The notes under the pieces are model-generated. The model did not search any database. It was not told where the DNA came from and saw nothing but the letters and a program-made list of their open reading frames with translations. Below are positions 16,826 through 25,861 of a stretch of DNA of 64,000 nucleotides, piece after piece. Numbering within the stretch: position 1 is the first letter of the stretch; every line of letters begins with the position of its first letter. A program made the translations under genes and the position numbers. Origin of the DNA: Streptomyces jumonjinensis (GTDB lineage Bacteria > Actinomycetota > Actinomycetes > Streptomycetales > Streptomycetaceae); the NCBI RefSeq assembly GCF_009600885.1, contig NZ_VCLA01000151.1:1-64000 (forward strand), in the 5' to 3' direction.

Positions 16826-17575
16826 ATGCGCAGTCCCGTCCTACTCGTCATCGCCCACGGCAGCCGTGATCCACGGCACGCGGCCACCGTGCACGCCCTG
16901 GTGCGCCGGGCCCGCTCGCTGCGGCCGGGGCTGCGGGTGGAGACGGCCTTTCTGGACTTCGACACCCCGTCCGTGCTCCAGGTCCTGGAGCGGCTCGCGG
17001 ACGACGGCGGCGCAGACGACGTGATCGCGCTGCCGCTGCTGCTGACCCGGGCCTTCCACGCCAAGTCGGACATCCCCGCCGTACTGCGGGAGGCGGCGGC
17101 ACGGCTGCCACGGCTGCGCATCCGGACGGCGGAGGTCCTCGGCCCCTCGCCCCTGCTGCTCGCCGCGCTGGAGCGGCGGCTGTGGGAGACGGGGCTGCGC
17201 CCGTCCGACCGAAGCTCGACGGGGCTGGTACTGGCCTCGGCGGGCTCCACCGACCCGGAGGCGATCGCGGTGATCGCAGATATAGCGCGGGAGCTGCGGC
17301 ACACCGGTTGGTGCGCCGTGCGGCCCGCGTTCGCCTCCGCGGCTCTGCCGCGCACCGAGGACGCGGTGCGCTGTCTGCGGTCGGACGGCTGCGCCCGGGT
17401 GGCGGTGGCGCCTTATGTCATCGCCCCCGGCCGGCTGCCCGACCGCATCGCCGAGGGAGCGCGGGACGCCGATGTACTGGCGGACGTCCTCGGCCCGGCC
17501 CCCGAGCTGGCCCGGCTGCTCCTGGAACGGTACGACGGGGCCCGGGTACGGGAGCTCGCCGCGCTCGCCGGCTGA
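16826..17575 (+). CDS. Sirohydrochlorin chelatase (CbiX/SirB-like)
   Basis: A 249-residue two-repeat CbiX-type chelatase. The first half has VIAHGSRDPRH with the metal-site His and LLLTRAFHAKSDIP; the second half has LASAGSTDPEA and VAVAPYVIAPGRLPDRI. In this operon the likely job is to insert Fe2+ into sirohydrochlorin to make the sirohaem of the sulfite reductase; cobalt insertion is the alternative. ATG at 16826 is preferred over the overlapping GTG at 16817. It converges on the AsnC-family gene 33 bp downstream. Confidence 0.82.
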   Translation: MRSPVLLVIAHGSRDPRHAATVHALVRRARSLRPGLRVETAFLDFDTPSVLQVLERLADDGGADDVIALPLLLTRAFHAKSDIPAVLREAAARLPRLRIRTAEVLGPSPLLLAALERRLWETGLRPSDRSSTGLVLASAGSTDPEAIAVIADIARELRHTGWCAVRPAFASAALPRTEDAVRCLRSDGCARVAVAPYVIAPGRLPDRIAEGARDADVLADVLGPAPELARLLLERYDGARVRELAALAG

Positions 17576-17608
17576 GCGCCGGGCCGTCCCGGCGGACGAC
17601 CGGGGTCT

Positions 17609-18559
17609 TCAGGGGAGGGCGGGAGCGAGGCGTTTGACTTCGCGCAGCGTCGGGGCGGTCTCCATGCTCTGGATGCCCGGCAGGGCGCCGATGCGCTGGT
17701 CGATATAGCGGTACAGGTCGTCCGGGGTGCGGAAGACGCCGCTGGCGACGAGGTTGGATCTGCCGGTGGTGGCGGCGGCGAAGGCGATGTCGGGGTGGGT
17801 GGCGAGGGTCTCCCCGACGGTGCGCAGATGGGCGGGGGTCACATTCAGCCAGAGCTGGGTGGTCATGTGATAGCCGAGGAGCTGGGGGTCGAAGTCGACG
17901 GAGAGATCCAGGGCGCCTTCGGCCCGCAGACGTTCGAGGCGGCGCTGGACGCTGGACGGTGAGCGGCCGGTGGCCTTGCCCAGTTCGGGCAGGGTGGCGC
18001 GGCCGTCGCGGGCCAGCTCGGTGAAGAGGGTGCGGTCGGTGGCGTCCAGGGGCAGCGGGGCGAGCAGTGCGCCGGAATCCGCCCCAGGGAGTGCGGTCCG
18101 GAAGCGGGTGGCGTGCCAGGTGCCGGTGGCGCCCACGAAGATCCGCATCATGCAGTGGGCGCTGACCGACAGCACCTGGGGGGTGCGGGCGAGCTTGCGC
18201 AGCAGCAGGGCGTTGCGTTCGCCGGCGGTGCGGGTGCTGAGCGCGCAGTAGAGCTCGGTGCCGCCGGAGGCGAGGGTGACCCAGCTGGTGTCGGGGCGGC
18301 GGGCCAGGGAATCGGCGACGGCGCCGGCCGCATCGGGGGTGCAGGTGAGGCGCAGCAGCCAGCGGACCAGTCCGAACCGTGCGGGAACGGGCTGACCGAC
18401 GATGCGCAGTCCGAGCATGCGCAGCCTGCGGTAGCGGCGGGCCACGGTGCGCTCGGAGGTCTCCAGCCGTCGCGCGACCCGGCTGAGGGGTGCGCGGCCG
18501 TCGAGCTGTAGGGCATGGAGCAGCCGCTGGTCCAGGTCGTCCAGGGTGCCGGAATCCAC
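17609..18559 (-). CDS. Lrp/AsnC family regulator with two HTH domains
   Basis: A 316-residue tandem AsnC protein. The first HTH (about residues 6-50: LDQRLLHALQLDGRAPLSRVARR) and a second HTH (about residues 168-212: DRTLFTELARDGRATLPELG) are each followed by a ligand-binding alpha/beta half. Such double-AsnC regulators are common in Streptomyces and usually respond to amino acids. GTG at 18559 is the best start: GGAG lies 7 nt upstream, and the longer open frame upstream is antisense to the divergent dioxygenase. It probably controls that divergent gene. Confidence 0.85.
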   Translation of the reverse strand: MDSGTLDDLDQRLLHALQLDGRAPLSRVARRLETSERTVARRYRRLRMLGLRIVGQPVPARFGLVRWLLRLTCTPDAAGAVADSLARRPDTSWVTLASGGTELYCALSTRTAGERNALLLRKLARTPQVLSVSAHCMMRIFVGATGTWHATRFRTALPGADSGALLAPLPLDATDRTLFTELARDGRATLPELGKATGRSPSSVQRRLERLRAEGALDLSVDFDPQLLGYHMTTQLWLNVTPAHLRTVGETLATHPDIAFAAATTGRSNLVASGVFRTPDDLYRYIDQRIGALPGIQSMETAPTLREVKRLAPALP

Positions 18560-18691
18560 CGTGTCGCTCCGTCCGCCCGCCGGAATCTTGCGCTCTCCAG
18601 CGTACGGCTTGGGGGCGGAGCGAACCCGAGGGGACAGTGTGCTGGTCCGGTCCGCCGCGAGATCCGTCTCGCGCTTCCCGAGGAGAGGCCG

Positions 18692-19705
18692 ATGCGCCAT
18701 GACACCGGCGCGCAGCGTCATATCACCGTTCTGGACGGGTACGTTCCCGTCATCGATCTGTCCGCGGCCACCGGCGGCGGCCGTGCGTCGGTCGCCGCCG
18801 CCATCGGCCGCGCCTGTGCGTCCTCCGGGTTCTTCGTCGTCGTCGGGCACGGGGTACGCCAGCGTCTGATCGATCGGATGTACTCCGTCACCAGGGAGTT
18901 CTTCGAGCTGCCGGGAGCGGAGAAGGACAAGGTTCTGAGCGGACCGGGCACTTGCGGACTGAGCTACTCCGCGGGGAGTGCGGCGAAGAGCATGGGGGTG
19001 GACTCGCCCCCGGATCTCTGCGAGATCTTCAGCGCCAATCTGCCGGGGGACCGCGACGCGGAGCGGCGGCGCGGGTCCGGCGGTGACTGCGCGCCCTGGG
19101 ACCGGGCCAATGTCTGGCCGGAGACACCGCTGGGCTTCCGGCCGGTCTGGCTGGCGTACATGCGGGCGATGGAGACCCTCAGCCAGGATCTGATGCGGCT
19201 GTTCGGCCTGGCCCTCGGCCTGGGCGAGGGCTTCTTCGCCGACCGGGCCGACGAACCCGTCTCGACCGTCGTCGCCAACTTCTACTACCCGCAGGCCGTC
19301 CCCCCGCTGCCCGGCCAGATGCGCAAGGGGCCGCACAGCGACTGGGGGGTCCTGACCGTCCTCCACCAGGACGACGCCGGTGGCCTTCAGGTGCGGCAGC
19401 AGGACGGCGGCTGGCGTGATGTCCCGTCCGTCCCCGGGAGTTTCGTCATCAACATCGGCGACATGATGGAGTTCTGGACGGGTGGCCACTGGGTGTCGAC
19501 CCTGCACCGGGTGGTGAACCCGGTGGAAGGGCACACCGGCTCCCGGCTCTCCATCCCCTTCTTCCACATGCCCAATCACGACGCGCCGATCGACCCGGTC
19601 CCCGCGCTCGGCCGGACCGGCGGCGCCGGGGCACCGGACACACCCGGGGAGCGGATGACACCGGGACGCTGGTACGCGGAGAAGATGGCCGCCACCTACT
19701 CCTGA
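18692..19705 (+). CDS. Isopenicillin N synthase-like 2-oxoglutarate/Fe(II) dioxygenase
   Basis: A 337-residue double-stranded beta-helix oxygenase. The N-terminal DIOX_N half contains VPVIDLSAA and SSGFFVVVGHGV. The C-terminal half contains the Fe ligands HSD (about residue 212) and the distal His in TLHRVV, plus R-x-S (SRLSIPFF) for the co-substrate carboxylate. The family hydroxylates, desaturates or cyclises small molecules; the substrate is unknown. ATG at 18692 follows AGGAG at 18681. The divergent AsnC regulator suggests amino-acid-linked control. Confidence 0.88.
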   Translation: MRHDTGAQRHITVLDGYVPVIDLSAATGGGRASVAAAIGRACASSGFFVVVGHGVRQRLIDRMYSVTREFFELPGAEKDKVLSGPGTCGLSYSAGSAAKSMGVDSPPDLCEIFSANLPGDRDAERRRGSGGDCAPWDRANVWPETPLGFRPVWLAYMRAMETLSQDLMRLFGLALGLGEGFFADRADEPVSTVVANFYYPQAVPPLPGQMRKGPHSDWGVLTVLHQDDAGGLQVRQQDGGWRDVPSVPGSFVINIGDMMEFWTGGHWVSTLHRVVNPVEGHTGSRLSIPFFHMPNHDAPIDPVPALGRTGGAGAPDTPGERMTPGRWYAEKMAATYS

Positions 19706-19829
19706 GCGCCGAAGCCCGGCCGCGGAGACGGCGGCGCTGTGAGGGGTGGGTCCCGTGGTGACACGGCTGTGGCTCTACGGTGACGGATACGGGGCGCGTC
19801 CGGCGCACCATCGAGGGAAGGAGGCCGTC

Positions 19830-20018
19830 ATGCCGTTCCACTACCACAAGCGGATCACGCTGATCCCCAAGGTGCTTCATCTCCACATCGGCCGCCACGG
19901 CTGGTCCTGGACGCTCGGCGGTCGCCGCGCGCACATCACCGGGGACCGCCATGGGAGGCGTACCACCGCGGTCCGCCTCCCGGGCGGCTTCACCTGGCGC
20001 CGGCGCTCCCGGCGCTGA
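19830..20018 (+). CDS. DUF4236-like small protein (62 aa)
   Basis: A 62-residue basic protein: MPFHYHKRITLIPKVLHLHIG followed by GWSWTLGGRRAHIT, the F-R-K-S-I...N-I-G...S-W-S-L-G-G rhythm of DUF4236 proteins. His/Arg-rich C-terminus. AAGGAGG at 19818-19824 places the start at 19830; an in-frame upstream frame from 19755 has no ribosome-binding site. Function of the family is unknown. Confidence 0.6.
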   Translation: MPFHYHKRITLIPKVLHLHIGRHGWSWTLGGRRAHITGDRHGRRTTAVRLPGGFTWRRRSRR

Positions 20019-20083
20019 GTACGCGCGGCGGGGCGGCTCCACGCGGCCGGGTCGCGGTGCCGAAGACGGTGCCGGAGCGGCGA

Positions 20084-20106
20084 CCTCGGGGGCGTGCTCC
20101 CCGAGG
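20084..20106. terminator. Hairpin between convergent DUF4236-like gene and mgt
   Basis: CCTCGGGG (20084-20091) pairs with CCCCGAGG (20099-20106) across a 7-nt loop. It sits between two convergent genes, 5 bp beyond the glycosyltransferase stop, and can serve both strands. Confidence 0.45.
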
Positions 20107-20111
20107 AGCGC

Positions 20112-21329
20112 TCAGGGGCGGGCCGGGGTCCGCGACCCCAGCTCCGACTCGATCAGGTCCGCCGCCGCCCGCGTACCCCCCTCCCCGGCCATCTCCGCTC
20201 GGATCTCCTGGAGCCGCCGCGCGACCTCCGGGTCGGACACCAGTCCCAGCACCGCCTCCCGCAGTTCGTCCGCCGTCGCCGTCCCGGAGTCCATCCGGCG
20301 TGCCACGCCCTGCTCGACCAGCATGTCCGCGTTGCCGAACTGGTCCACCGCCTGCGGGACCGCGACCATCGGGGTCCCGGTGGCCAGCCCTTCCTGACTG
20401 CCGCCCGCCCCCGCGTGGGTGATGAAGGCATCGGCCTGGCGGAGGACCGACAGCTGGGGGACCCAGGAGTGGACCTCGACGTTGGCGGGCAGCGGACCCA
20501 GCTCCGCTGCGGAGACATACCGGCCGATCTGGAGCACCATGTGCCAGCCAGGCAGCTCCCCGAACGCCTTGACGCACTCCCGGTAGAAGCCGGGCTGCTT
20601 GGTGAACGCCGAGCCCAGCGACACCAGCAGAACCTTCTCCGCGCCTGCGGGCCGCTGCCACTCCCCCTGGTCGGCGCGGTCCCCCTGGCATGCGCCCACG
20701 AAGGTGAAGACCGAGGAGTCCACCCGGTCCGCCTGGGGCTGGAGCGCCCGGGGAATCAGCACCAGGGCCTTGCGGGGACTGCTCACCAGACGGTCCGGGT
20801 GGACATGGGCGAGCCCGTGGTCCTCCAGCCAGCCCTGGAAGCGCGCGTAGTACGCCTTGCCGCGCTCGGACTGCTTGAGCTCGGCGAACATGGGTTCGGC
20901 GACCTCCTCCGCGTACCCCTCCCAGGGGACGAGATTGGGCCAGAGCGAGATCGCGGGCACCCCCCACCGGTGGGCGAGCACGGGTGCCGGATAGGAGGTG
21001 ATGTCATGGAGGACCAGATCGGGCTCGTCCCCCGCGAAGGCCGCCGCCAGCTGCGGCAGCACATGGATCGCGTCCCGGAGGAACGGCTCGATGTTGTCGA
21101 TCAGCTCGGTGCCCCATGCGTCCGGGTCCTCCTCCGTGGGGAGCACGGAGTCGTAGACGACCGGTGTCGCGCCGGTGGCGGCGACCCGCTCGGCGAACGC
21201 TCCGGGGATGGCATAGCTGACCCGGTGGCCGCGCGCCACGAGCTCGCGGATGACGTCGAGGCTCGGGTTCACATGCCCGGGGGCGGCGATGGAGAACATG
21301 GCGATATGAGCGGGCTGTGGTTCGGTCAT
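20112..21329 (-). CDS. mgt: Macrolide-inactivating glycosyltransferase (OleD/Mgt type)
   Basis: A 405-residue GT-B UDP-glycosyltransferase very similar along its length to OleD/MgtA, which glucosylates the desosamine or cladinose hydroxyls of macrolides. It shows [17 protein letters not shown] with the catalytic His (about residue 19), [15 protein letters not shown] with the Asp partner, [10 protein letters not shown], and the donor site [30 protein letters not shown]. It is cytosolic and probably confers intrinsic macrolide tolerance or glycosylates other aglycones. No macrolide biosynthesis genes lie nearby. An operator-like repeat precedes it. Confidence 0.93.
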   Translation of the reverse strand: MTEPQPAHIAMFSIAAPGHVNPSLDVIRELVARGHRVSYAIPGAFAERVAATGATPVVYDSVLPTEEDPDAWGTELIDNIEPFLRDAIHVLPQLAAAFAGDEPDLVLHDITSYPAPVLAHRWGVPAISLWPNLVPWEGYAEEVAEPMFAELKQSERGKAYYARFQGWLEDHGLAHVHPDRLVSSPRKALVLIPRALQPQADRVDSSVFTFVGACQGDRADQGEWQRPAGAEKVLLVSLGSAFTKQPGFYRECVKAFGELPGWHMVLQIGRYVSAAELGPLPANVEVHSWVPQLSVLRQADAFITHAGAGGSQEGLATGTPMVAVPQAVDQFGNADMLVEQGVARRMDSGTATADELREAVLGLVSDPEVARRLQEIRAEMAGEGGTRAAADLIESELGSRTPARP

Positions 21330-21335
21330 AGCGGA

Positions 21336-21363
21336 GACGGTAAGCGAGACGGTACGTATCGTG
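21336..21363. promoter_or_regulatory. Operator-like repeats upstream of mgt
   Basis: Read on the minus strand, a near-palindrome ACGATACGTACCGT (21350-21363; 12 of 14 bases symmetric) is followed by a second TACCGTCTC copy, ending 6-7 bp before the mgt ATG. The arrangement resembles binding sites of TetR-like repressors that control drug-modifying enzymes. No regulator gene is adjacent, so this is a prediction from symmetry only. Confidence 0.4.
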
Positions 21364-21389
21364 CAATTTGATTAGTTCGGCGCCGGGCC

Positions 21390-22703
21390 TCAGCGCTGAT
21401 AGCGGGAGAGCACCAGATTTCCGTCCTTCACCAGCCGTTTCTCCAGCTCCGCGCGGTCGATCGCACCGCTGTAGTACTCCTGGTACGCGGGGGTCGCCAC
21501 CTTGTCCTTCCACTCCGGGTACCCCCGGACCGACTGAGCCGGAGCCGATCGCAGCTCACCGGCGAGGGCCGCGCCGGTCGCCCAGCCGTCCTTCTCCTCG
21601 CGCAGGGAGGGGTCCGCGAGCGCCCGGACGCCGGTCGGCAGCATCCAGTCGCCCTTCGCCAGCCGCACCATGTTCCGGGGGCTCAGCAGAAAGTCGATGA
21701 ACCGCGCCGCCTCCTTCCGATGGGGGCTGTCCGCCGCGATGGAGAGCGTCTGCGGGCTCACCCCCTGCACCGGCCCCCCGGCCCCCGCGGGCGCGGGCAG
21801 CACCATCCACTCGAAGCCCTCGGGCGCCTGTTGCGCTATCTGCTGACGGTAGGAGAACCCCAGCGGCACCATCGCGTACTTGCCGCCGAAGAACCCGGGC
21901 AGCGCGTCCGAGCCCCCGGCCCCCAGGGTGGAGGGGGAGGCGGTGCGATCGAAGTTGACCTGGTCGTGGATGGTCTCGGGCACCACGGCGTCCCCTTCGG
22001 TGAACCGGATGGACACCTTTCCGTCGCCGCCCCGGTGGAAGAGCCGGCCCCCGGCCGAGAGCCCCAGATTCAGGGTGACGGAGACCGGTTCCCGCAGCGG
22101 CCAGGCCACCGCGTACTTCCCCTTGCCCATCGCCGCCGTCAGCTCCTTCGCCACCGCGCGGAACTCCTCCCAGCTCCAGGGCCGGGCGGGGGTGGGGATG
22201 CGCACCCCGGACGATTCGACGATCTTCCTGTTGGCGATCAGCACCCGGGGCTCCTGGAGAAAGGGCACCCCGTAGACGCCCTCGCCGAAGGTCGCCGTCC
22301 GCCAGCTGTGGGCGGGGATGTCGGAGGTGAGCCGCTCGGAGAGGAGTCCGCGCAGATCGGCGAGACGGCCGCCGTAGGCGAAGTCCGCGAGATCGTCGGC
22401 CGCGTCATGGATGACGTCGGGGGCCTCGCCGCCCTCGAACGAGGTCAGCAGCTGGTCGTGGACGCTGTCCCAGCTGCCCTGGACATAGTCGACCCGGATG
22501 CCGGGATTGCGTTCGTTCCACTCCCGTACCAGCTCCTTGTTGGCGTCGACGGACTCCTTCTGCCAGGCCAGCGACTGAAAACGGAGCCGGATCCCGCCGC
22601 CGGACCGCTCCCCGCCGTCGCCGTCGCCGTCACCGGAGCAGCCGGTGAGCAGCAGGGCCAGCACGGCCGTCACCGTCAGCAGACGTACGGATCTCCCGCC
22701 CAT
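21390..22703 (-). CDS. Sugar ABC transporter substrate-binding lipoprotein
   Basis: A 437-residue lipoprotein with lipobox LTGC (Cys22) and an acidic Gly/Asp linker. The mature part is a family-1 solute-binding protein (WNERNPGIRVDYVQGSWDSVHDQLLTSFEGGEAPDVIHD, YGVPFLQEPRVLIANR, RFIDFLLSPRNMVRLAKG). It is the last gene of a three-gene minus-strand operon; its ATG overlaps the permease stop. No ATPase is encoded, as usual for streptomycete sugar importers that share MsiK. The sugar is unknown. Confidence 0.88.
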   Translation of the reverse strand: MGGRSVRLLTVTAVLALLLTGCSGDGDGDGGERSGGGIRLRFQSLAWQKESVDANKELVREWNERNPGIRVDYVQGSWDSVHDQLLTSFEGGEAPDVIHDAADDLADFAYGGRLADLRGLLSERLTSDIPAHSWRTATFGEGVYGVPFLQEPRVLIANRKIVESSGVRIPTPARPWSWEEFRAVAKELTAAMGKGKYAVAWPLREPVSVTLNLGLSAGGRLFHRGGDGKVSIRFTEGDAVVPETIHDQVNFDRTASPSTLGAGGSDALPGFFGGKYAMVPLGFSYRQQIAQQAPEGFEWMVLPAPAGAGGPVQGVSPQTLSIAADSPHRKEAARFIDFLLSPRNMVRLAKGDWMLPTGVRALADPSLREEKDGWATGAALAGELRSAPAQSVRGYPEWKDKVATPAYQEYYSGAIDRAELEKRLVKDGNLVLSRYQR

Positions 22704-23539
22704 CACGCCTTCACCGCCCCGGCCGCCATGCCGCCCGTGATCCGTCTCTGGATGAGCGCGAAGACGACCAGCGAGGGGAGGGTCGCGAGGAAGGCCGCGG
22801 CGGCGAGCGGTCCGAGGTCTGCGACGCCCTCCGCGCCGAGGAAGTGGGTCAGCACCACCGGCAGGGTCTGTTTCTCCGGGGTCTTGAGCAGGACCAGCGC
22901 GAAGAAGAACTCGTTCCACGCGGTGATGAAGGCGAAGAGCGCCGTGGCCGCGATGCCGGGGGCGAGCAGCGGGGCGACGACCGACAGCAGGGTGCGGACC
23001 CTGCCCGCGCCGTCGACCGCCGCCGCCTCCTCCAGTTCGCCCGGCACGGCCCGTACGTACCCCGCCAGCATCCAGAGCGCGAAGGGCAGCGACCAGACCA
23101 CGTACACCAGGACCAGACCGGAGAGGGAGTTGATCATCCGCAGATTTCTGAGCACCAGGAAGAGCGGAATGATCACGAGTACGAAGGGGAACGCCTGGCT
23201 GACCACCACCCAGCCGGTGGCGGCGGTGGTGAGCCTGGTGCGGTGGCGGGCCATGACGTACGCCATCGGGGTGGCGATCGCCACACAGATCAGCGCCGCG
23301 CCGGCCGCGGCGGCCAGGCTGTTGCCCGCGGCCTGGAGCAGGGGCTGCTCGTCGAACGCCTGGCGGAAGTTGGCGAGGGTGGGGTCCCGGGGAATCCAGG
23401 TGGGGTGGAGCGAGCCGAGCTCCCGGGCCGGTTTGAAGGCGGTGGAGATCAGCCACAGAAAGGGGAAGGCGAGGAAGACGAGATAGCCCAGAAGGGCGAG
23501 GTACTGTCCGGCGCGGCCGGCCCTGCTGGTGCGGATCAC
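22703..23539 (-). CDS. Sugar ABC transporter permease, MalG type
   Basis: A 278-residue permease with six predicted transmembrane segments and the EAA loop (AVPGELEEAAAVDGAGRVRTLLSVVAPLLAPG, about residues 165-196). The short N-terminus and TAFKPARELG after helix 1 are typical of MalG-type subunits. GTG start overlaps the stop of the upstream permease gene (GTGA) and its own stop overlaps the binding-protein ATG, so all three are translationally coupled. Confidence 0.9.
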   Translation of the reverse strand: MIRTSRAGRAGQYLALLGYLVFLAFPFLWLISTAFKPARELGSLHPTWIPRDPTLANFRQAFDEQPLLQAAGNSLAAAAGAALICVAIATPMAYVMARHRTRLTTAATGWVVVSQAFPFVLVIIPLFLVLRNLRMINSLSGLVLVYVVWSLPFALWMLAGYVRAVPGELEEAAAVDGAGRVRTLLSVVAPLLAPGIAATALFAFITAWNEFFFALVLLKTPEKQTLPVVLTHFLGAEGVADLGPLAAAAFLATLPSLVVFALIQRRITGGMAAGAVKA

Positions 23540-24513
23540 CGCTCATCGCCTCCTTTGAGCCGCCCCACGAGATAGAGCGCGAGCATGACGGAGATCACCG
23601 CGACCATCACACAGCTCATCGCGGCGGCGTAGCCGAACTGCCCGTAGCGGAACGCCTCCTCATAGGCGAAGAGCATCGGCAGCCGGGTGCGTCCGCCGGG
23701 TCCGCCGCCGGTGAGCACATAGACCAGGGCGAAGGAATTGACGTTCCAGATGAAATTGAGCGCGGTGATGGCGAGGACGACGGGCCTGATGGCGGGCCAG
23801 GTGACGGTGCGAAACCGCCGCCAGGGGCCCGCGCCGTCGAGGGCGGCGGCCTCATGGAGTTCGTGCGGGGTGTTCTGCAGGCCCGCGAGCAGGGCGACCG
23901 TGGTGGTGGGCAGTCCGGCCCAGATGCCCACGACGATCACGGCGGGCAGCGCGGTGGCGAGTCCGGTGAGCCAGTCGCGGCCCTCGCCGAGGCCGAGATC
24001 GCGCAGCGTCTCGTTGAGGATGCCCGCGTCGGGGTTGTAGACCAGCCGCCACATGATGCCGACGACCACCTCGGGCATGGCCCAGGGGATGATCGCCAGG
24101 GCGCGGGCGAGCCAGCGCAGCCGTAACTTCTGGTCGAGGAGGAGGGCGAGGCCGAGGGCGAGCGCGAACTGCGGGACGGTGACGCCCACGGCCCACACCA
24201 GACCGATGCCGAACGAGTCCCAGAAGAGGGTGTCCTGCGCCAGGTCGCGGAAGTTGAGGGCGCCGATCCACTGGGTGGGTTCGGTGCGGCCGGCCTGGGA
24301 GTCGGTGAAGGCCAGGGAGACGCCGTAGACCAGCGGTCCCACGCTGAGGATCAGAATGGGGATCAGCGCGGGGAGGACGAGAAACCAGGCGCCATGGTCC
24401 AGCGGCTTCCCGGGGGGTCCGCCGCGTCCTCTTCCCCGGCGGCGGGCCCGGCCTTCGCCCGGCGGCCTCTCCGGCTGGTTTCCGGAGGGTGGGGCCACGG
24501 TCGTCGATGTCAT
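23536..24513 (-). CDS. Sugar ABC transporter permease, MalF type; contains a TTA codon
   Basis: A 325-residue permease: Arg/Gly-rich cytosolic N-terminus (about 40 residues), six transmembrane segments, and the EAA loop (NTPHELHEAAALDGAGPWRRFRTVTWPAIRP, about residues 217-247). It is the first gene of the importer operon. Codon 130 (24126-24124) is TTA, the rare Leu codon read by the bldA tRNA in Streptomyces, so synthesis of this subunit, and by coupling the operon, may be restricted to the developmental phase when bldA tRNA is available. Confidence 0.9.
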   Translation of the reverse strand: MTSTTVAPPSGNQPERPPGEGRARRRGRGRGGPPGKPLDHGAWFLVLPALIPILILSVGPLVYGVSLAFTDSQAGRTEPTQWIGALNFRDLAQDTLFWDSFGIGLVWAVGVTVPQFALALGLALLLDQKLRLRWLARALAIIPWAMPEVVVGIMWRLVYNPDAGILNETLRDLGLGEGRDWLTGLATALPAVIVVGIWAGLPTTTVALLAGLQNTPHELHEAAALDGAGPWRRFRTVTWPAIRPVVLAITALNFIWNVNSFALVYVLTGGGPGGRTRLPMLFAYEEAFRYGQFGYAAAMSCVMVAVISVMLALYLVGRLKGGDER

Positions 24514-24664
24514 GATTCGACTCCTTTGGGCCGGTTCCTTCCGGTCTGGCCGCCCGAGCGGCCTCCGTCATCGTGCTGACGGGTCGTCGGCCCGTCAAGG
24601 AGGCCGTCATGGGGATGCGAGACTTTGGCCTGTTTGAACGGATGAGAGCGGGAGAGGGTCGGCG

Positions 24665-25513
24665 ATGGACGAGGCACGGGCACGGGAGGTGCTGGCCGCG
24701 GCGGGCTTCACCGGCGCGGAGCTGCTGGCGCTCGGCGAGAACGCGGTCTTCGCGGCGGGCTCCACGGTGGTGAAGGTGGGCCGCTCCGCCGAGCTGCTGG
24801 CACGGGCCGAGCGGGAGGTGGCCGTCGGGGTGTGGCTGGCGGAGGCCGGAGTCCCGGCGGTCCGCCCGGCCGAGCGGGCGGCCCGGCTGGTCGACGGGCA
24901 CCCGGTGACCGTATGGCACCGGCTGCCGGACGCGGTACGGCCCGCGCGCGCCGCCGATCTGGCGGAGCTGCTGCGGCTGGTGCACGCGCTGCCCGCGCCC
25001 GGGTTCGTGCTGCCCGGCAGGGAGCTGCTGGGCGGGGTGGAGCGATGGCTGCGGCTGGCGGGGGACGCGATCGACCCGGCGGACGCGGAGTATCTGCGGG
25101 CACGCCGCGACGGCTTCGCCGAGGCGGCGGCGGCGCTGACCCCGCACCTCACTCCGGGGCCGGTCCATGGGGACGCGCTGCCCCGGAACGTCCACATCGG
25201 GCCGGACGGTCCGGTGCTGGTGGATCTGGAGACCTTCTCGGCCGATCTGCGGGAGCACGATCTGGTGGTGCTGGCGCTCTCCCGGGACCGGTACGGGCTG
25301 GCGCCCGAGGAGTACGACTCCTTCACGGCCGTCTACGGGTGGGATGTGCGGGAGTGGGAGGGGTGCGCCGTGCTGCGGGGCGCGCGGGAGACCGCGAGCT
25401 GTGCGTGGGTGGCGCAGCACGCGCCGGCGAACCCCCGGGCGAGGGAGGAGTTCTCCCGCCGGGTGGCCTCGCTCCGGGAGAACCGTCCCGAGGTCCGCTG
25501 GCACCCGTTCTAG
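24665..25513 (+). CDS. Aminoglycoside-phosphotransferase-fold kinase
   Basis: A 282-residue APH/choline-kinase-fold protein. Catalytic loop VHGDALPRNV (about residues 168-177; H-G-D-x4-N) is followed by the metal-binding Asp in VLVDLETFS. N-terminal nucleotide-binding lobe contains AVFAAGSTVVKVGRS. The family phosphorylates antibiotics, choline, homoserine or sugars; the substrate cannot be told. ATG at 24665 follows GGGAGAGGG. It is divergent from the sugar importer, 151 bp apart. Confidence 0.8.
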   Translation: MDEARAREVLAAAGFTGAELLALGENAVFAAGSTVVKVGRSAELLARAEREVAVGVWLAEAGVPAVRPAERAARLVDGHPVTVWHRLPDAVRPARAADLAELLRLVHALPAPGFVLPGRELLGGVERWLRLAGDAIDPADAEYLRARRDGFAEAAAALTPHLTPGPVHGDALPRNVHIGPDGPVLVDLETFSADLREHDLVVLALSRDRYGLAPEEYDSFTAVYGWDVREWEGCAVLRGARETASCAWVAQHAPANPRAREEFSRRVASLRENRPEVRWHPF

Positions 25514-25861
25514 GGAGCGGAAGGCGGGAGGCCCTGGGGCCACGGGACGCACAGGAGCGCCTGAGGCACGGGAGGCCCTGAGTCACGGGCAGCACGGGCA
25601 GCCTTGAGGCACGGGAACCACGGAAAGCGGCAGGGAGCGGAGAGGTCCGGTGGGTACCGGGCGTCCGGGCTCCCTGCCGTCGCCGCGTACGGAACCCCGA
25701 CACCATGGGGCGTCTGGCCTGAATCCGCTCCCACCGCAGAGGGATCGACTTTCTGCCCGTACTACCGGGGGTCGAGAATTCCATCACCGCTGCGGATGAT
25801 TCGCCGAGCCGGTCGGGCGGCCAGGCTCAGCCTGCGACGAACAACGACCGGAAGGATCTCC
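25514..25861. other. 348-bp intergenic stretch with degenerate repeats
   Basis: No gene is visible. About 25525-25625 contains several imperfect copies of a GGCCCTGAGGCACGGGA-like unit (CCTGGGGCCACGGGA, CCTGAGGCACGGGA, CCTGAGTCACGGG, CTTGAGGCACGGGA). The rest (25640-25861) is the presumed promoter and untranslated leader of the secreted peptidase gene. Confidence 0.55.

Noticed and set aside
24609..24782. Frame starting MGMRDFGLFERMRAG with a perfect AAGGAGG upstream
   Set aside because: The ribosome-binding site is strong, but the frame soon overlaps the kinase gene in another frame and turns into Arg/Ser-rich shadow sequence. It may be a short upstream ORF at most.
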